NCBI GenBank assembly: GCA_951799445.1
Contig: OX637292.1
Coordinates: forward strand, 1,739,296-1,803,295
Length of the DNA: 64,000 bases
Direction of reading: 5' to 3'
Source: Pseudisothecium myosuroides
Lineage: Eukaryota > Streptophyta > Bryopsida > Hypnales > Lembophyllaceae
Under the pieces are notes generated by a model. The model was given only the letters and a program-made list of their open reading frames with translations, was not told the origin of the DNA and did no database searches. This document shows positions 45,081-57,324 of the stretch, piece after piece. A program made the position numbers and the translations under genes. Position 1 is the stretch's first letter; each line of letters starts with the position of its first letter.

Positions 45081-46028
45081 GCAAACTCCTCATTTGTTTT
45101 ACTTCTTCTTCATTTAAATTTTAGAACTTTGAAGACCTCAATTTAACTTTGAAAACTATGTATTGAACTTTGTACCCCTAAATCCTAGAAGTCATGAATT
45201 TTGTTGAAAAAACGAATAGAAATAAATTATAGAAGCTAGAAATAGCCTGCACATGTCCAATTCATTTTTGTAATGAATTCGTGTTATTGTTATGCATTTC
45301 ACAACAACAATGAAATGTTCTTTTAATTTATAAGCCGTGTCCTGTTTATTATCTATGTCACTGGAAGCCCAAATTACAGCTATCAATTTTGTAGGAGAAA
45401 TGGAAATAATTTTTTTTTTAAGTATACGAACATTCTTGTACAGTACATGAGCGCTTGAAGCTCATGCTTCTTCTTCCATACATCATTGCGTACTCTAACA
45501 AAAGAACCAACCAATATTTTTATGTTACATCTTTGAGGTCAATAAATTGTGTTTCTTTTTTTCCAAAATGCAGTTTAGTACTTCCACATCAAAAAAAAGT
45601 AAGAGGACATTGTGCCCATTTTTTATGAAGTTCCAATTGTGCTCTGTCAAATATAGGAAAGTATATTTTTTTTTTATCTGGTTCATATTGCACGTTCTAG
45701 AGGGAAAACAGATTTAAGCCAAATAATTCTTGAACACCTTCAATAGAAATTCAAAGGCATGTTGAGGGCAAATGTCATGATTGCAAACACAGTTGCCCTT
45801 CATTTCAAGAAATGGGCACTTGAAATCAATTATGGCTAACAAGTTTGACGATTCCATTAGGAATGCATGGCGGCTCAATGTAATTAGTGTCTTTCCTTTG
45901 GGCACTTCAAATCTATGATGGCTTGTACGTTGAAAAGTACCATTAAATAGGATTGCATGGCGCATAGCACTCGACAGAGAAACATTTCATGATTGGAAAA
46001 TTTTAATCATCATCAGAACTTTAAAATA
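45081..46028. other. AT-rich stretch without genes
   Basis: A weak duplication of about 95 bp (gggcacttgaaatcaattatggct and gggcacttcaaatctatgatggct, near 45810 and 45900) is the only structure seen. Confidence 0.4.
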
Positions 46029-46312
46029 CAATTACGGCAAATTTCATTAGAAGTGCGGTATTCCTATGTGCCATTTTAACACTGTGACATCCTAGATTGC
46101 TAACATGTAGACCAATTTTGGATCTCAGAAATCTAGGACTGACATAGATATCAATGTACGCAATCTGAAAACTCTATGATTATTATAGATTTCAAGAATC
46201 TAGTATTGTTATAGATTCTTGCACAGAAGAACAGCTAAGACTGTAAGGTCTGAATTGGTAAAAGTGCCAATCTAATGGAATACCGCCATTTTAATGAAAT
46301 TGGCCATAATTG
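46029..46312. mobile_element. MITE with about 40-bp terminal inverted repeats
   Basis: CAATTACGGCAAATTTCATT at 46029 is matched inverted by AATGAAATTGGCCATAATTG ending 46312. Pairing continues to GCGGTATTCC / GGAATACCGC. The 284-bp interior has further self-similar 'gatttcaagaatctag' words. Confidence 0.65.
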
Positions 46313-46630
46313 CGTCTTATCATTTTATGAGGTCATTTTCTTCCTCTAATGAATCAAGTACGTACTAATATTAGTACGCATAATTACTAAATTTGCAATG
46401 ATTACATGTAACTAATACACGTACTTCTAAATTTCATATATACATTCGTTGAAAATGTAGACATCTACAATGAGTGAATTGAATTATGTCTACGTCATGC
46501 CAGTTTAAGCCAAATTTAGTAAAGAAATAATTGCATAAAGCCCAAATTGATGCTCATAAATTCTTAATTGACCTCCCTAATATTAAAGTTGAAGTTCTTC
46601 AAAGTACATGCTCCTAAACCCATTTTCTTA

Positions 46631-47300
46631 ATCACAAGTGAATCCCAAGTCCATCATAGAAATTTCACTCCATCACTTCACTTCCTCCCCATTTATTAAT
46701 CACAAGTGAATCCCAACTCCATCATAAAAAATTTCACTCCATCACTTAGCTCCCTCCCCATTTTTTTTAACACAAGTGAATCCCAAGTCCATCATAAAAT
46801 ACTTCACTCCATCACTTAACTCCCTCCCCATTTTTTTCATCACAAGTGAATCCCAACTCCATCACAAAAATATCACTCCATCACTTAACTCCCTCCCCAT
46901 TTTTTTTTATCACAAGTGAATCCCAAGTCCATCATAAAAAATATCACTTCATCACTTAACTCCCTCCCCATTTTTTTTATCACAAGTGAATCCCAAGTCC
47001 ATCATAAAATACTTCACTCCATCACTGAACTCCCTCCCCATTTTTTTTTATCACAAGTGAATCCCAACTCCATCACAAAAAATATCACTCCATCACTTAG
47101 CTCCCTCCCCATTTTTTTTGATCACAAGTGAATCACAAGTCCATCATAATAAATTTCATTCCATCACTGAACTCCCTCCCCAATTATTTTATCACAAGTG
47201 AATCGCAAGTCCATCATAATAAATTTCATTCCATCACTGAACTCCCTCCCCAATTTTTTTATCACAAGTGAATCCATACGCAAATATATTTAAATTTCAA
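46631..47300. repeat. 70-bp minisatellite, about ten units
   Basis: Units start ATCACAAGTGAATCCCAAGT, continue CCATCATAAAA...TTCACTCCATCACT and end CTCCCTCCCCATTTTTTT. They begin at about 46631, 46698, 46770, 46839, 46908, 46979, 47050, 47120, 47191 and 47262. Unit length varies mainly in T-run length. Confidence 0.88.
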
Positions 47301-48254
47301 TCCATCACTTAGTATTTGGATCCACTCCCTTTCTATTTGAGTTTACGGTAATGAATTCCAACTCAAAGAATTCAAAATTTCACTCCATCATTTAACCCCT
47401 AAATGCCCAAGGCCTTCAGAGAGGCTCTAGGAATTTGCTCTAAATTGAACAAGAAGACAAGTTTTTGATATGTTGTATCAATTTTTTTTGAATTGTAACC
47501 GTATAAATTTAAACTACACATGTTAGAGATCACATAGGAAACCTAAACACAACATTAACATTTATGGATTGAAAGATTATAATGTTTGATCATGAGGATG
47601 TGAAAACTAAGAAAAATTTTCAATCTTTTTTTCACAAGTCAAATCTAAAAATGTGATCATTCAAAAAATATGAGGTTAAAGGAATTAGCATGCATAACCG
47701 AAATCAATTTATGGCTTCTCATAGTCTACTGTACAATTTTTTTAAAGGAATTTCTAATGTGATTTTTTCTGAAAGATCTAGTGTATTGGAGGCTCATTTC
47801 CAAGAGTCGTAAATACTCTGGGAAATCAAGATTACAATGGGTACCCTTGCTGAAAACCTTGAATAGAAAAAACATAATAAAATCATTTTCAAAATCGGAT
47901 TTCTGAAGCTGAAAGTAGATTTGAAATTTGTTTTTACAAAAATAAGAACTACTACAAAAAGCAACTTAGTTAGGATTTATTTAGTTTGAAAGTATTGTAG
48001 ACACCAAAATGTGGTGCCCCGGGCATTTAGGCGTTCATATTTGGTTTCACTGTGTCTCCAATTTTGTGACTTACATGCATGAAGTATGATGTGCAAAAGC
48101 CTAATGCTGCTCAAAAATATATTTCATCATGAATCATACACGTATTAAATGAGTAGAACTTCTACAAGTTTTTTATCCCACAATGTTCCACTACAGTTTT
48201 GGACATTTTTTAGTCGCATTCAACAAAAAGGACCCTCAAAATGTAACCCCAATC
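47301..48254. other. AT-rich stretch without genes
   Basis: No supportable feature. CTACTACAAAAAGC at 47947 resembles a CACTA end but lacks a partner. Confidence 0.4.
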
Positions 48255-48345
48255 AGTGAACCCTATACCCTAAGCCCTCACAAACCCTAAACCCTAAAGA
48301 ACCCCTAAAACCTGAACCCTAAGAAACTCTAAACCCTAAACCCTA
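48255..48345. repeat. Interstitial plant telomere-like repeats
   Basis: Degenerate CCCTAAA units ('aaaccctaaaccctaaag', 'ctaaaccctaaaccctac') over about 90 bp. CCCTAAA/TTTAGGG is the common plant telomere unit. Confidence 0.7.
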
Positions 48346-49323
48346 CTAGAATCCCAATTAAACGGCTCTACAACCTGTAAACCTTCATCCTCTACTGTTG
48401 CGCATCATGATTGTCAGCGATATTCAAAAAGTCACTAAAAAGTAGCCTAGTATTCCCCCAAAAGTAGTAACTTCTAAACGTCTCCAACTGTAAAATGAAA
48501 ATAACACTATAAGAATCCTCTGTTTTACGTGATGTTAGGAAGAAACAGAGATTGTTCAGAAAAACAATAGAACATCAAAGGATGAGAGGCGTTTCAAACT
48601 TTAGTGTCGGAAGATGCAGTCGTGGACGGGCGGACATTGCTACGAAAACAAGGTGATGCCAAACATGGCATTCTCGTCTTCGGTGGCATCAACCTGCAGT
48701 AGACTTTGTTTTCTTGGAACGGAAAAAAAAAAAAATAGGTTGCCGAAAATGATGTCCTCTGCGAATACAGCTGCGGATGTTCTTTGCTATGTCCAACTAT
48801 ACATGGACGCAACAACATGTCCACCACGGAAGTCCGCTGGGCTGGACGAACTGCATAATCGGTAGTGAAGACATTGCAACAGTGCTTGGAAAATTCATTG
48901 TACGATATTGTTTCTTACGTTCTTTTTAAACACGAAGCGGACATGCCCTCAGAAGATGTGCGTACATTTTCAAAGTGGACATCATTTTCCCCGAGTACAC
49001 TACAGTGTATACTTCATTAACCTTGATGTGTTTACAACAGAGTGTTAACATTGGAAACAAGTTTTGTGGTGGACCTCAATTTTCATGCCTGCAACGGTGG
49101 TGCCTCTGCTAACTACTATATTGCTACGGAACTATACAATGTTTTTTAAATACTCTTACGTTCTTCAAATTATGCAAACTTATGGAAATGTATGCACTGA
49201 AAAGAAGTGTACAGTCACAACAGACAGGAAATGTAGCACATGGACATGTTTCCAGAAACTGTAAAACTTAAATTTATCTTTATTTATGTGTCACTATGGA
49301 AAATAACAGTACTTGCTAACTTG
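48346..49323. other. Probable non-coding 3' part of the CACTA element
   Basis: Lies after the DUF4216 stop on the minus strand. No further coding exon or terminal repeat could be identified. Confidence 0.3.
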
Positions 49324-50190
49324 CTAACAATCCATACCCTCCTCGCTTGTATTTGGTTGTTGCCTGCCGGCTGGACCTCCAGAAGTTCTGATGTGCTCTC
49401 CTCCAGTGGTTGAAGGAACACGTTCTGGTTCATCTACCACCATCATAGGTTGCAAACCCACAAAGTGAGCGTCATTTCCTACCTGCAAAATGTTTGAAGT
49501 GCTCATTGCATACAACGGTTCCATCCGTCTACCACGCACATCTGTTTTGCAAACCACTTTCCAGCCCCGTCGATGTGGATCGTCTGAAAAAAAAACTTGT
49601 GAATAATGCAGAGGAAATGCAAATGAGTCAGCATGCACTTTTCCATCCATGTGATTGAAATTGGCTACGGTGAAACCATACTTGTCTTGCACTATGTTTG
49701 GACACCGAGCATCCCGTGATGCGCGTACCCAATCACACACCAACACCGTAGTGCAATGATTGCGATAGTCAATTTCCAAGATTTCTTCAATGTACCCAAC
49801 GTAATCATCGGTTGTCTCAGTGGGTTGCCCATTCAAAACGCCCCATTGAAGCTCACGTGTGAAAGTAGCCACCACACAGGAGTCTCTTGTGACTAAAGCA
49901 GCTTCGGCACTCCGAACCCGGAAATGCACTCCAAAACAGTACATTTGTCTATGAGGCGTGGCATAACGTTCGGGTGCTTCACTGTACTGTATTACAATTG
50001 CATCCAATTCAACGCCTCCGTTCAGAGCATCGCCCACTTTAACACGAAACCAGTCAGCAAAGGGTACCAGTTCACTCAATTCAATTGGATACCGCAGTGG
50101 ACCTGATCCAGGTCGACGCCTGCTATCAAGGCGGTACGCTTCACGTGCCTTCCATATTCTTGTTTTCTCTGCTACGTATTCACTACAATC
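49324..50190 (-). pseudogene. CACTA transposase gene, DUF4216-like C-terminal exon
   Basis: Continuous minus-strand frame from SEYVAEKTRIWKAREAYRL (about 50190) to a TAG at 49324. It contains the DUF4216 pattern: FGVHFRVRSAEAALVTRDS (usually 'f..DS'), then YVGYIEEILEIDYRNHCTTV, VLVCDWVRASRDARC, and FPLHYSQVFFSDDPHRRGWK. This domain follows DUF4218 in plant TNP2-type CACTA proteins. Intact as a reading frame, but the upstream exons are broken. Confidence 0.8.
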
Positions 50191-50492
50191 CAGACAGAAC
50201 CGTAGTTAGTTGCTTGAAATTTTCCACAAACGTCATGAAACCACTGGGAACCTAGTATGTTCAAGTCAGTGTTTCAGAGCTGGATACAACGGTATTTCAA
50301 ACATTACTATTACTGCTCTACATGTCCAAGGGTAAGTTGATGATCCTCACAATCCAAAAAACAACAACTAATATGAACTGGCCCTTCCACACTTCTGGAC
50401 TGCACTTAGCAGTAACTGTTGAACCTGCAAATGGAACAGAGAAGTCCTCCAGAACTTTTGGGCTTCTATTATATGAAAGCAGAAAATTGCAC

Positions 50493-51100
50493 TTACTCTC
50501 GCCAAGGCTTCAAAGATGCAACATTGTCCAAAACAAATGCGTGCACGTAGGTTCGCATCTTCGATGACATCTTCCATTTCCTTGACTCTGTTCCAGCGAG
50601 TACCTCGTCATTCATAATAGCATCTTCCAAACACGATGCGATGTCCCTCGGTATTGTTTCATGTACTCTGTGCAGAAACCTAGTGTGTCCTCCATCCGAT
50701 AGCCTTCTGCAATACTTCCTTTTGGATGTGCATATGTGCGCACGTAATCCTTTAACGTCTTCATGTACCTTTCTATGGGATACATCCATCGACAATGCAC
50801 TGGACCACACATGAATAATTGCTGGACAAGATGCACCGGAAGATGCGTCATGACGTTCAAAAACGTTGGTGGAAACTCCTTCTCCAGCATGCATGTCGCT
50901 ATTACCACGTCATTCATCATGTCCTCCTCATTAGAGCTTTGTATTTGTTTTTCACAAAGTTTTTGGAATGCCTGAACGTACATTTAATAATGCCTGAACG
51001 TACATTTTCGTCCAACACGTTCTTGACAGCCACTGGAAGGACCTGCATAGAACTCCACAAGAGTGTTTACACAACTATCACAATAAACTTCATATCCTCA
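50493..51100 (-). pseudogene. CACTA transposase, DUF4218-like exon, frameshifted
   Basis: The exon starts after CTATGCAG near 51050 (VLPVAVKNVLDENVRSGIIK). The frame then shifts next to a 22-bp tandem duplication (about 50966-51008). The conserved core follows: KEFPPTFLNVMTHLPVHLVQ, MCGPVHCRWMYPIERYMKTL, YAHPKGSIAEGY. A second frameshift near 50635 moves the end of the domain (EDAIMNDEVLAGTESRKWKM...AFVLDN) to another frame. The order TNP2-DUF4218-DUF4216 from right to left matches autonomous plant CACTA elements. Confidence 0.8.
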
Positions 51101-51263
51101 TACTACTCCTAGCACACATAAACACGTTCATATTCATAGACATTTTATACATGAAAAACATGTTCACAGAGCCCCAACAAAATTTTCATGCAACATTGTT
51201 AACCAAAGTCGTTGCTGTCCTACACATTGTCACATAAGCTACTCTTTTCAACCATGAGTGGGG

Positions 51264-52613
51264 TTAATGGTGCAGGCACGTCACCTGCTGCATCAACACA
51301 TGGTAGTCATGTGTTTTCATGTAATGTAGTTTGCCGTCCAAGAAGCGCTTGTGTATGGCACCAACGTAATTTGTGGGAGTGCGTATGCTCGTTATAATGT
51401 CCACAAACTCCTTCCGCTCAGCAACTGTTAATACATAAGGAGCATGTGGCATGTAGTAATCAGCGTCCTATTCTTCTGATGGTTGGAGCCAAATTTCTTT
51501 ACGTATGCCAACATTTGCCGCATCCACTCGACTCCCAGGACTGTCGTTAACAGCCAATAGAGTTTTCACAATGTTTTTGCACATATTCTTCTCACAGTGC
51601 ATCACGTCCAGCAAGTGTTGAATCAGCAAATACTATCACAGTTTTCAGTGAAAGCAAGTGCAAGTGTTAGCCTTGTGCACGTACTGCTGCTAGCAACGAT
51701 AGTTAAAGTCAACAAACTTGCGTTCTCTCTTTCAATACCATTGCATGTCTGTCGTTGTACAAATTCCATAAACAATAGAATTGCTCCCTTAATATAACTT
51801 GGAAGCCGAAGTTGCTGTACCCCTACGTACAATGCAAGAAAACTTAAAGTATCCTCGCACACTCATCTACAATACCTGCCAATACGGGAGGTTGTAGAGA
51901 ATGTACAGTCGTTTCACGCCCGTCCAGTGCACTGGATCATGTTCACCATTTTCCTTCCCTCCTAGATCAAAGTACACCTGCCGCCACGCTGGGTACCGTA
52001 TCACGTCCAAACCTGATACAATTGGAGGACTCATTCTGCGTTCGACTTTGCCGTTGAACCTCTTGTTCCGACGGTATGGATGGTGACGTGGTAAGTACCG
52101 TCGAGCCCCCCCGTACAAGATCTTAGAGTCTCTTGTTATGCCCTCTACTAGAATGTCACCAGTTTTTGCCATACGCGCATCCGTTTCCGGGGCAACAGGG
52201 TGGACAGCCTTTGTAGCCTTTACAACAGAGCCCTGATATTAGACCATACGCTGGAAAATCAGAAATGGTCCACATGACCAAACCACGTACCGTAAAACTG
52301 CGCGAACCCTCAGGCCGGGAGAAGTCCTGTGCATGAATTCCTGTCCACAACTGCAGTAACTCCCTCATGAGAGGTCTCAGGTACACGTCCAAGTTTTTAG
52401 ACGTCGGCGAATGCTTCCCGGAAATCAGGAGACACAAAGAAATGAAGAACTTCTTGGTGACAAACCATGGTTCAAAACTGTAACACAACATGAGCACAGG
52501 CCACGTCGACCAATTTGTATTGCTCAACTTGAAGGGGTTCACTCCATCAAGTGATAATGCAAAACGCATGTTCCGCACCTCAGATCCAAAATTACCAAAC
52601 TCTGGATCACTGT
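51264..52613 (-). pseudogene. CACTA TNP2 transposase, catalytic part
   Basis: Starts at the LTR1 insertion (SDPEFGNFGSEVRNMRFALS) and reads LDGVNPFKLSNTNWSTWPVL, VMWTISDFPAYGLISG, and CKGYKGCPPC. After a one-codon-scale phase change come RRYLPRHHPYRRNKRFNGKV and LYILYNLPYWQ|GTATTG. After an intron (about 51640-51884) LLIQHLLDVMHCEKNMCKN follows, a TNP2 hallmark. An in-frame TAG lies at 51468-51470 (SEE*DADYYMPHAPYVL). The exon ends at MQQ|GTGACG (about 51288). TNP2 binds and cuts element ends. The copy is inactive because of the LTR insertion, the stop and the frameshifts. Confidence 0.85.
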
Positions 52614-55600
52614 TGTCGCAAGGTAAATTTTTGTTTTTTTGTAAGTTATCTAAATCTTGGAACGGAAACCGTGATCTGGGATCCGGGTTTGAGTAGGAGG
52701 TAACCGATAACTGGAAATTAACTAATGGAACGGAATAGATGACAATCCGGATTTGATCTGAATCTGAACCGGATTAGAGTTAGAACGGATCTGAGTTGGA
52801 TCGGAATGGGTCAGGAACGGATTTGGTCATGATGACAGATTAGACTATATATGGGCTGACCAATCCAGCGGCCACTCTTTTTCAATCTTCATTTGCGGAA
52901 ATCTCGCTTCAGCGCGTACTTAGCCTCTCTTCCCAGCGTTTTGCTTTCTTATTTTGAGTTGGTTTGTGTGTGCGTGTTAGAGTGTTAGGGCGCGCAGCGC
53001 TTTAGTGTGCGTTGCAGGTTTAGAGGTATTCCGGTTGAGATCGGAAGAGCGAAGGTGAGAAACGGGACGTGCGGCTAGGAGAGGGAAAGGTAGCCTCAGT
53101 CAGGATCCGGTTAGCACAGTTCGTGTCCATGCCTCAGCTCCGTAAGAGTAGAGCAGGGCCGTCCAGTTCCTCCGCAGCAGAAGTAAAACTCCGGAAGGTG
53201 TGTCCGGTTATTCCAACGGACGAGAAGGAAAAGGACAACCTGATGGAGGATTTGGCCAAGATGGGCTGCGGAGGACTGATCGATAAACCCTGGGGGTTTC
53301 GGGAGGAGCAGATGATTCGAGAGTTACTCGGAAAGCTCTCCAACCAGTTTGAGAGAACTCTCCGCAGAAGTCCGGGCAACTGGACGGAGGAGATGTGGAA
53401 GGCCGTGTATGAATTCCGGTCTGGAGGTCGAGGGATGGCTTCCTCGAAGGAGGGTTACACTCGGGGGAAATTCCGGTGCAACGTGGACTCCAAGGATGGG
53501 CACGCGGTGGCAGATTGTCTGGACGACTGGCATCGGAACCTTCTCCAGTTCCTGGTTCCGATCATCCACCCGGAGAAGCCGACGAGGGTGACCATAGCCA
53601 TCGGAAACCTCATTTTCGGAGCCCTGAGCGGGTAACGGAAAGTGGACTGGGCCAGGATTTTGTTCGACCTGGTCAACCGGCTCATTCCGAAGATCGGAGG
53701 AAGTAGACCGACTCCGTTGAGTCCCTACCTCGTCCATCTGTACAAGCACCATCAACTCCTCACGGATACGGAGGAGAAGGAGTGGAAGATGCATGAGTCA
53801 CTCCTGAAATATGGGGAATTGGAATCGGAAGAAGAAGAACAGGAAGAAGTATCCGGTTCCGAGGAGGAAGAAGAGGAAGAGGAGGAGCTACACCGGCCGC
53901 AGCACAAGCGGCAGAAGACGACGCCTCCTAACCGGAGAGGAACCCCAACCCCTCCGGTTGAGACCTCCAGCCCAGGGAAGAAACCGGTTTCTGAAGAACC
54001 GGGTCCTTCCGGATCGGATCCGACGGATCCGTTCAACCAGCTGGTCAACATCCTGAGTGATGTGCGAGCAAACTGGACGGTGAAGAAGCTGATTCTGAAT
54101 CAGATCAGCGAGCTGGTGGGAGCACCAGTAAACAGCAACCTGGCAGGAGTGGTTGCAGATTTTATCTCCAGCCCGGATGAGATCCGGAAGCAAGAGGCGG
54201 AGATCCGACGACTCCAGGAGGAGAACGAGTCGTTGAAGACGGAAATGTTGCTCCTCAAGGAGGACATGGCTACCACCCGGGAGATGGCAGAGGCTACCCG
54301 GAAAGTAGCGGAGGACGTGAAGGCCACATTCGGAGCAACCGGAGAGGCCATCACCAAGTCAAAGTTGTTTGACGAGGGAGTCCTCAAGGAGAATAAGATA
54401 TCCGGGACCAGGTTGGTCCGGATTTTGACAGACTACTCCGAAAAGGTGGAGTTAGTCATGATGGACGCGCGAGAGGCTGCAAACCGGATGGAGGAGAGCA
54501 GCAGGAAGCTGAACGGAGTGACGTTGTCACGGTCGTTCCATCTGTCTGACCTTTCAATGCCCGGATCTTTTCTGAACGTGGGCATTCCAACGGAAGGAAA
54601 GGATCGGACTCCCCAGTCCAAGAAGAGTGGGAGGAAACTCGCGCACACCATCAACCTGGATTCGTCACCGGATCTCTCAGAACGTGAAACAGGGGAGCGG
54701 AACCGGAACCTGACGGACGTTTTCGAGCAGCTTGGAACGGACCCGCCCAGAAGTCCCCCACTGAACCCGAGGAAAGATCAAAGTATGGATCTGACCCCAG
54801 ATCAGGGTGAGGATCAAGAACAGAGCGTGCACCAAGGCGAAGACGAAGTCATGGACGAAGGAACGGATCAAGGAGTAGATCCGGTTATGGTAGGGTAGTT
54901 AGGATTTTAGTTGTAAATATTTGTTAGTTAGGACCGGACCGGGTTTGATCCGGATGTGTCTGGTCTGGATCGGATGTTTTCCGGTCTGGCCGGCTCGGCG
55001 GGGACCGAAAGTTCCGCGCGGACTTTCCGGGCCGCTTTTTGTTGACTTTTGGGTTTTAAAATGTATATAGTCAGTCTCTGCGAAGGAGACTGGGAGTCTT
55101 TTCCCTTGAGTTTTCATGCATTTTCTATTGATTTCTTGTTGTACGTCTCTCCCGCGCGTGGCAGGGCTGTTTTGGTGAGGAGTTAGGAAAATGTATGCAG
55201 ATTCTAGAGAGATTTCTCCCCTTGGTGTGTTTGTTTTGTTCTTATGTGCATGTGAGTGGGTTTTCTAAGTGTTGGGAGCGGATTTCAGTTCCTCAGCGCC
55301 TCTACAGTTCACGATTCCGGGCGAGAAAACCATTGTTAGGCTAGGCGGATAGGGAAGGAGTCCTTAAACGCGCTAGAACTCCTGGATAGGAAATCCGGTT
55401 GAGTGCCCGATCTCCCGTGAGGTCTCGCTGCCCTAGTTGGTAAACGGAAGAACTTTAGTTGATGTTGGAACGGACGAGTTCGCTTGTAACCACCTAACTC
55501 CGCACGGAGGGAACTTGGCATCAAGGTCGTTGTAGTATGAGAGGATCGTACGGGGGGTCTTTATGTGACCTGCAAACCGGATCGCTGTCCGGGTGGCTGT

Positions 55601-56098
55601 GAGAGATCAAACCGGATCCGCGCTAGTGTAGGAAGTAGTGGATTAGAGAAGTGGGTCTTCAGCCACTATAAGTCACGGAAGGAGTGGCGGGCCTGCCACT
55701 CTCAAAAGCAAGCGGCGAACCCTCTGATGGTGAAACAGAGGCTAAACTAAACCGGAGTGGAGTGAGAGTAAGTGTGTGAGGACCGGATCGGATCGGTCTA
55801 GAGGAGTTCCAGGATCAGAAGTGTTAGGATCCTGGGTGGTGGAAGTTTTACGGGACCGAATAGCTTGGTAGACCGGAAGAAATAGAGAGAGGTCTGGTCG
55901 TTGTTTTCGGTGTGTTGTTGTTTCCGGTTTTAGATCTAGGACCGGAATGTAGAAATTGGATACTGGCTGAGCTTAAGTTGGGAATAGTGCTAGACACTTC
56001 ACAGAATCTCGTGGGTTCGATCTTTAGAGTCATTTTGTTATGCTTTAAAGTGGTTTTTGGGAGTATAACAGGGAATTTGCTTACTCTGTGCTGCGACA
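52614..56098 (+). mobile_element. LTR1 copy d, solo LTR inside the CACTA transposase
   Basis: TGTCGCAAGG to GTGCTGCGACA, 3485 bp. Flanked by ACTGT (52609-52613, 56099-56103). Removing it joins WKHIDS to SDPEFGNFG in the TNP2 frame. TATATAT at 52846-52852; hairpins at 55682-55701 and 55721-55741. Nearly identical to copy e (60147-63631, reversed), including a shared stop codon. Confidence 0.93.
53129..54898 (+). pseudogene. LTR1 protein, copy d, one premature TAA
   Basis: Same 589-codon frame as the intact copy, starting MPQLRKSRAG. TAA at 53633-53635 replaces the GAA of GALSGERKVDW. The remaining 418 codons to 54898 are open, with the acidic run (EEEEEEEEEL), basic HKRQKTTPPNRR, coiled coil and DQ-rich tail. 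The same stop occurs in copy e, so it was present before the two copies separated. Confidence 0.8.
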
Positions 56099-57154
56099 AC
56101 TGTCTATGTGTTTCCATGCGGGTCTGTCCACGAAGGACCGCATAACACCGTCTGTACTGACGTGTTTGGTATAACCTGTTAACATCCCTGCTATTTCAGC
56201 AGACCTCCACATACGCTTCAACCGCGGGATCAGGGGGAAGTGGCATATGACTTTGGCTAGGATAGCAGTGCAGCCTTCAATCCATCTAGATTTTCCACAT
56301 TTTGGACAACACTTCAATAATGCATTTTCCTCTTCAAACAGAACACACCCGTCTAGACACGCATGCACATTGTTATAGTCCAAACCAAGTTTCCGTATAC
56401 TACGTCGTGCGACATAATGACTGCCTGGCAATTTATTCTGCTGTGGAAGCAAATCCGTTGACAGGTACCGCAACAACTCGTCCGTAAATCTGTTGCTCAC
56501 TCGGAAAACCGTGCACATATTTATGATGACGATTGTGGCTGACACCACACTACACTTAGATCCAATGTACAAAGGAGTGGTCGCTTGTTCGTACAACTCC
56601 TCTAAGCCATCCACGGTGTCGCTCCCCTCCTCTTCGTCAGCGACTGCATCGATGTTGTCACCGACCTCCACGTGCAAAGCATCACCCCGATCAAAAGCTT
56701 CCATCACTTGACGATGCACTTCATGAAATTCATCCAGCTCCGAACGTTCCTCTACTTTGTCATCAGCGTGTACAGCTGGAGGAATGCCACCTGCATTGTG
56801 TTGGTGAAGATCCTCATCAAGGGGAGCAGCTTCAACAACATCGTTGTCGTACGCAACGTCTTCCACCCACAAACTGTTGATCGGGTAGCCTTCGAGTGGA
56901 TCTCCTCCAATCATTGACTTCAGAAGAAACGGATCTCTACCAACAGCAGCATGGTGTTTGCGAATGATTTCTATTGTTTTTTGTCGTCCTCCATGACAAT
57001 CTCGACACGGACATCGAAAGGCACGTACATCGCGCTCCATCGCCACACGCAACTCAGTTTGCATGATGAGATCTCCCACTAGAATATGGCGCACAGCCTG
57101 ACCATCTGTACTGAAATGTATTCGTGCACGTGTTCGGTGGACGTTGGAGTCCAT
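56099..57154 (-). pseudogene. CACTA TNP2 transposase, N-terminal exon
   Basis: ATG at 57154 (MDSNVHRTRARIHFS). Contains CPCRDCHGGRQKTIEIIRKH, typical of the transposase-associated N-terminal zinc region of plant CACTA proteins. An acidic, His-rich linker follows (DEDLHQHNAGGIPPAVHADD), then the conserved LLKCCPKCGKSRWIEGC and HVSTDGVMRSFVDRPAWKHIDS, where LTR1 copy d interrupts it. The rest of the protein is at 49324-52613. No terminal inverted repeat was found upstream; LTR3 copy C begins 170 bp away. Confidence 0.82.
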
Positions 57155-57324
57155 CTTTGCAAAAGCTTTCTACTGTTCAACACAGCCTGTACCAACATAA
57201 ACCTTCTTAGTAACAAACACTGTATGAGCTGAATTTCTTGAGGACACCTATTTCTACAGAGACTGCTCTCGATGTACTCTTGCTCAATGAGCTAAGTAAT
57301 GACGATCTTCTTGCCAGCTGTGCC

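Noticed and set aside
47940..47965. CTACTACAAAAAGC as the left end of the 49-57 kb CACTA element
   Set aside because: No inverted partner is visible upstream of 57154 and no 3-bp duplication can be tested.
3224..51470. Reassignment of UAG to glutamine in this genome
   Set aside because: UAG also ends the LTR1 frame in every copy, UAA is affected too, and intact relatives have CAA/CAG at three sites. Decay is simpler, though it cannot be excluded without conserved genes.
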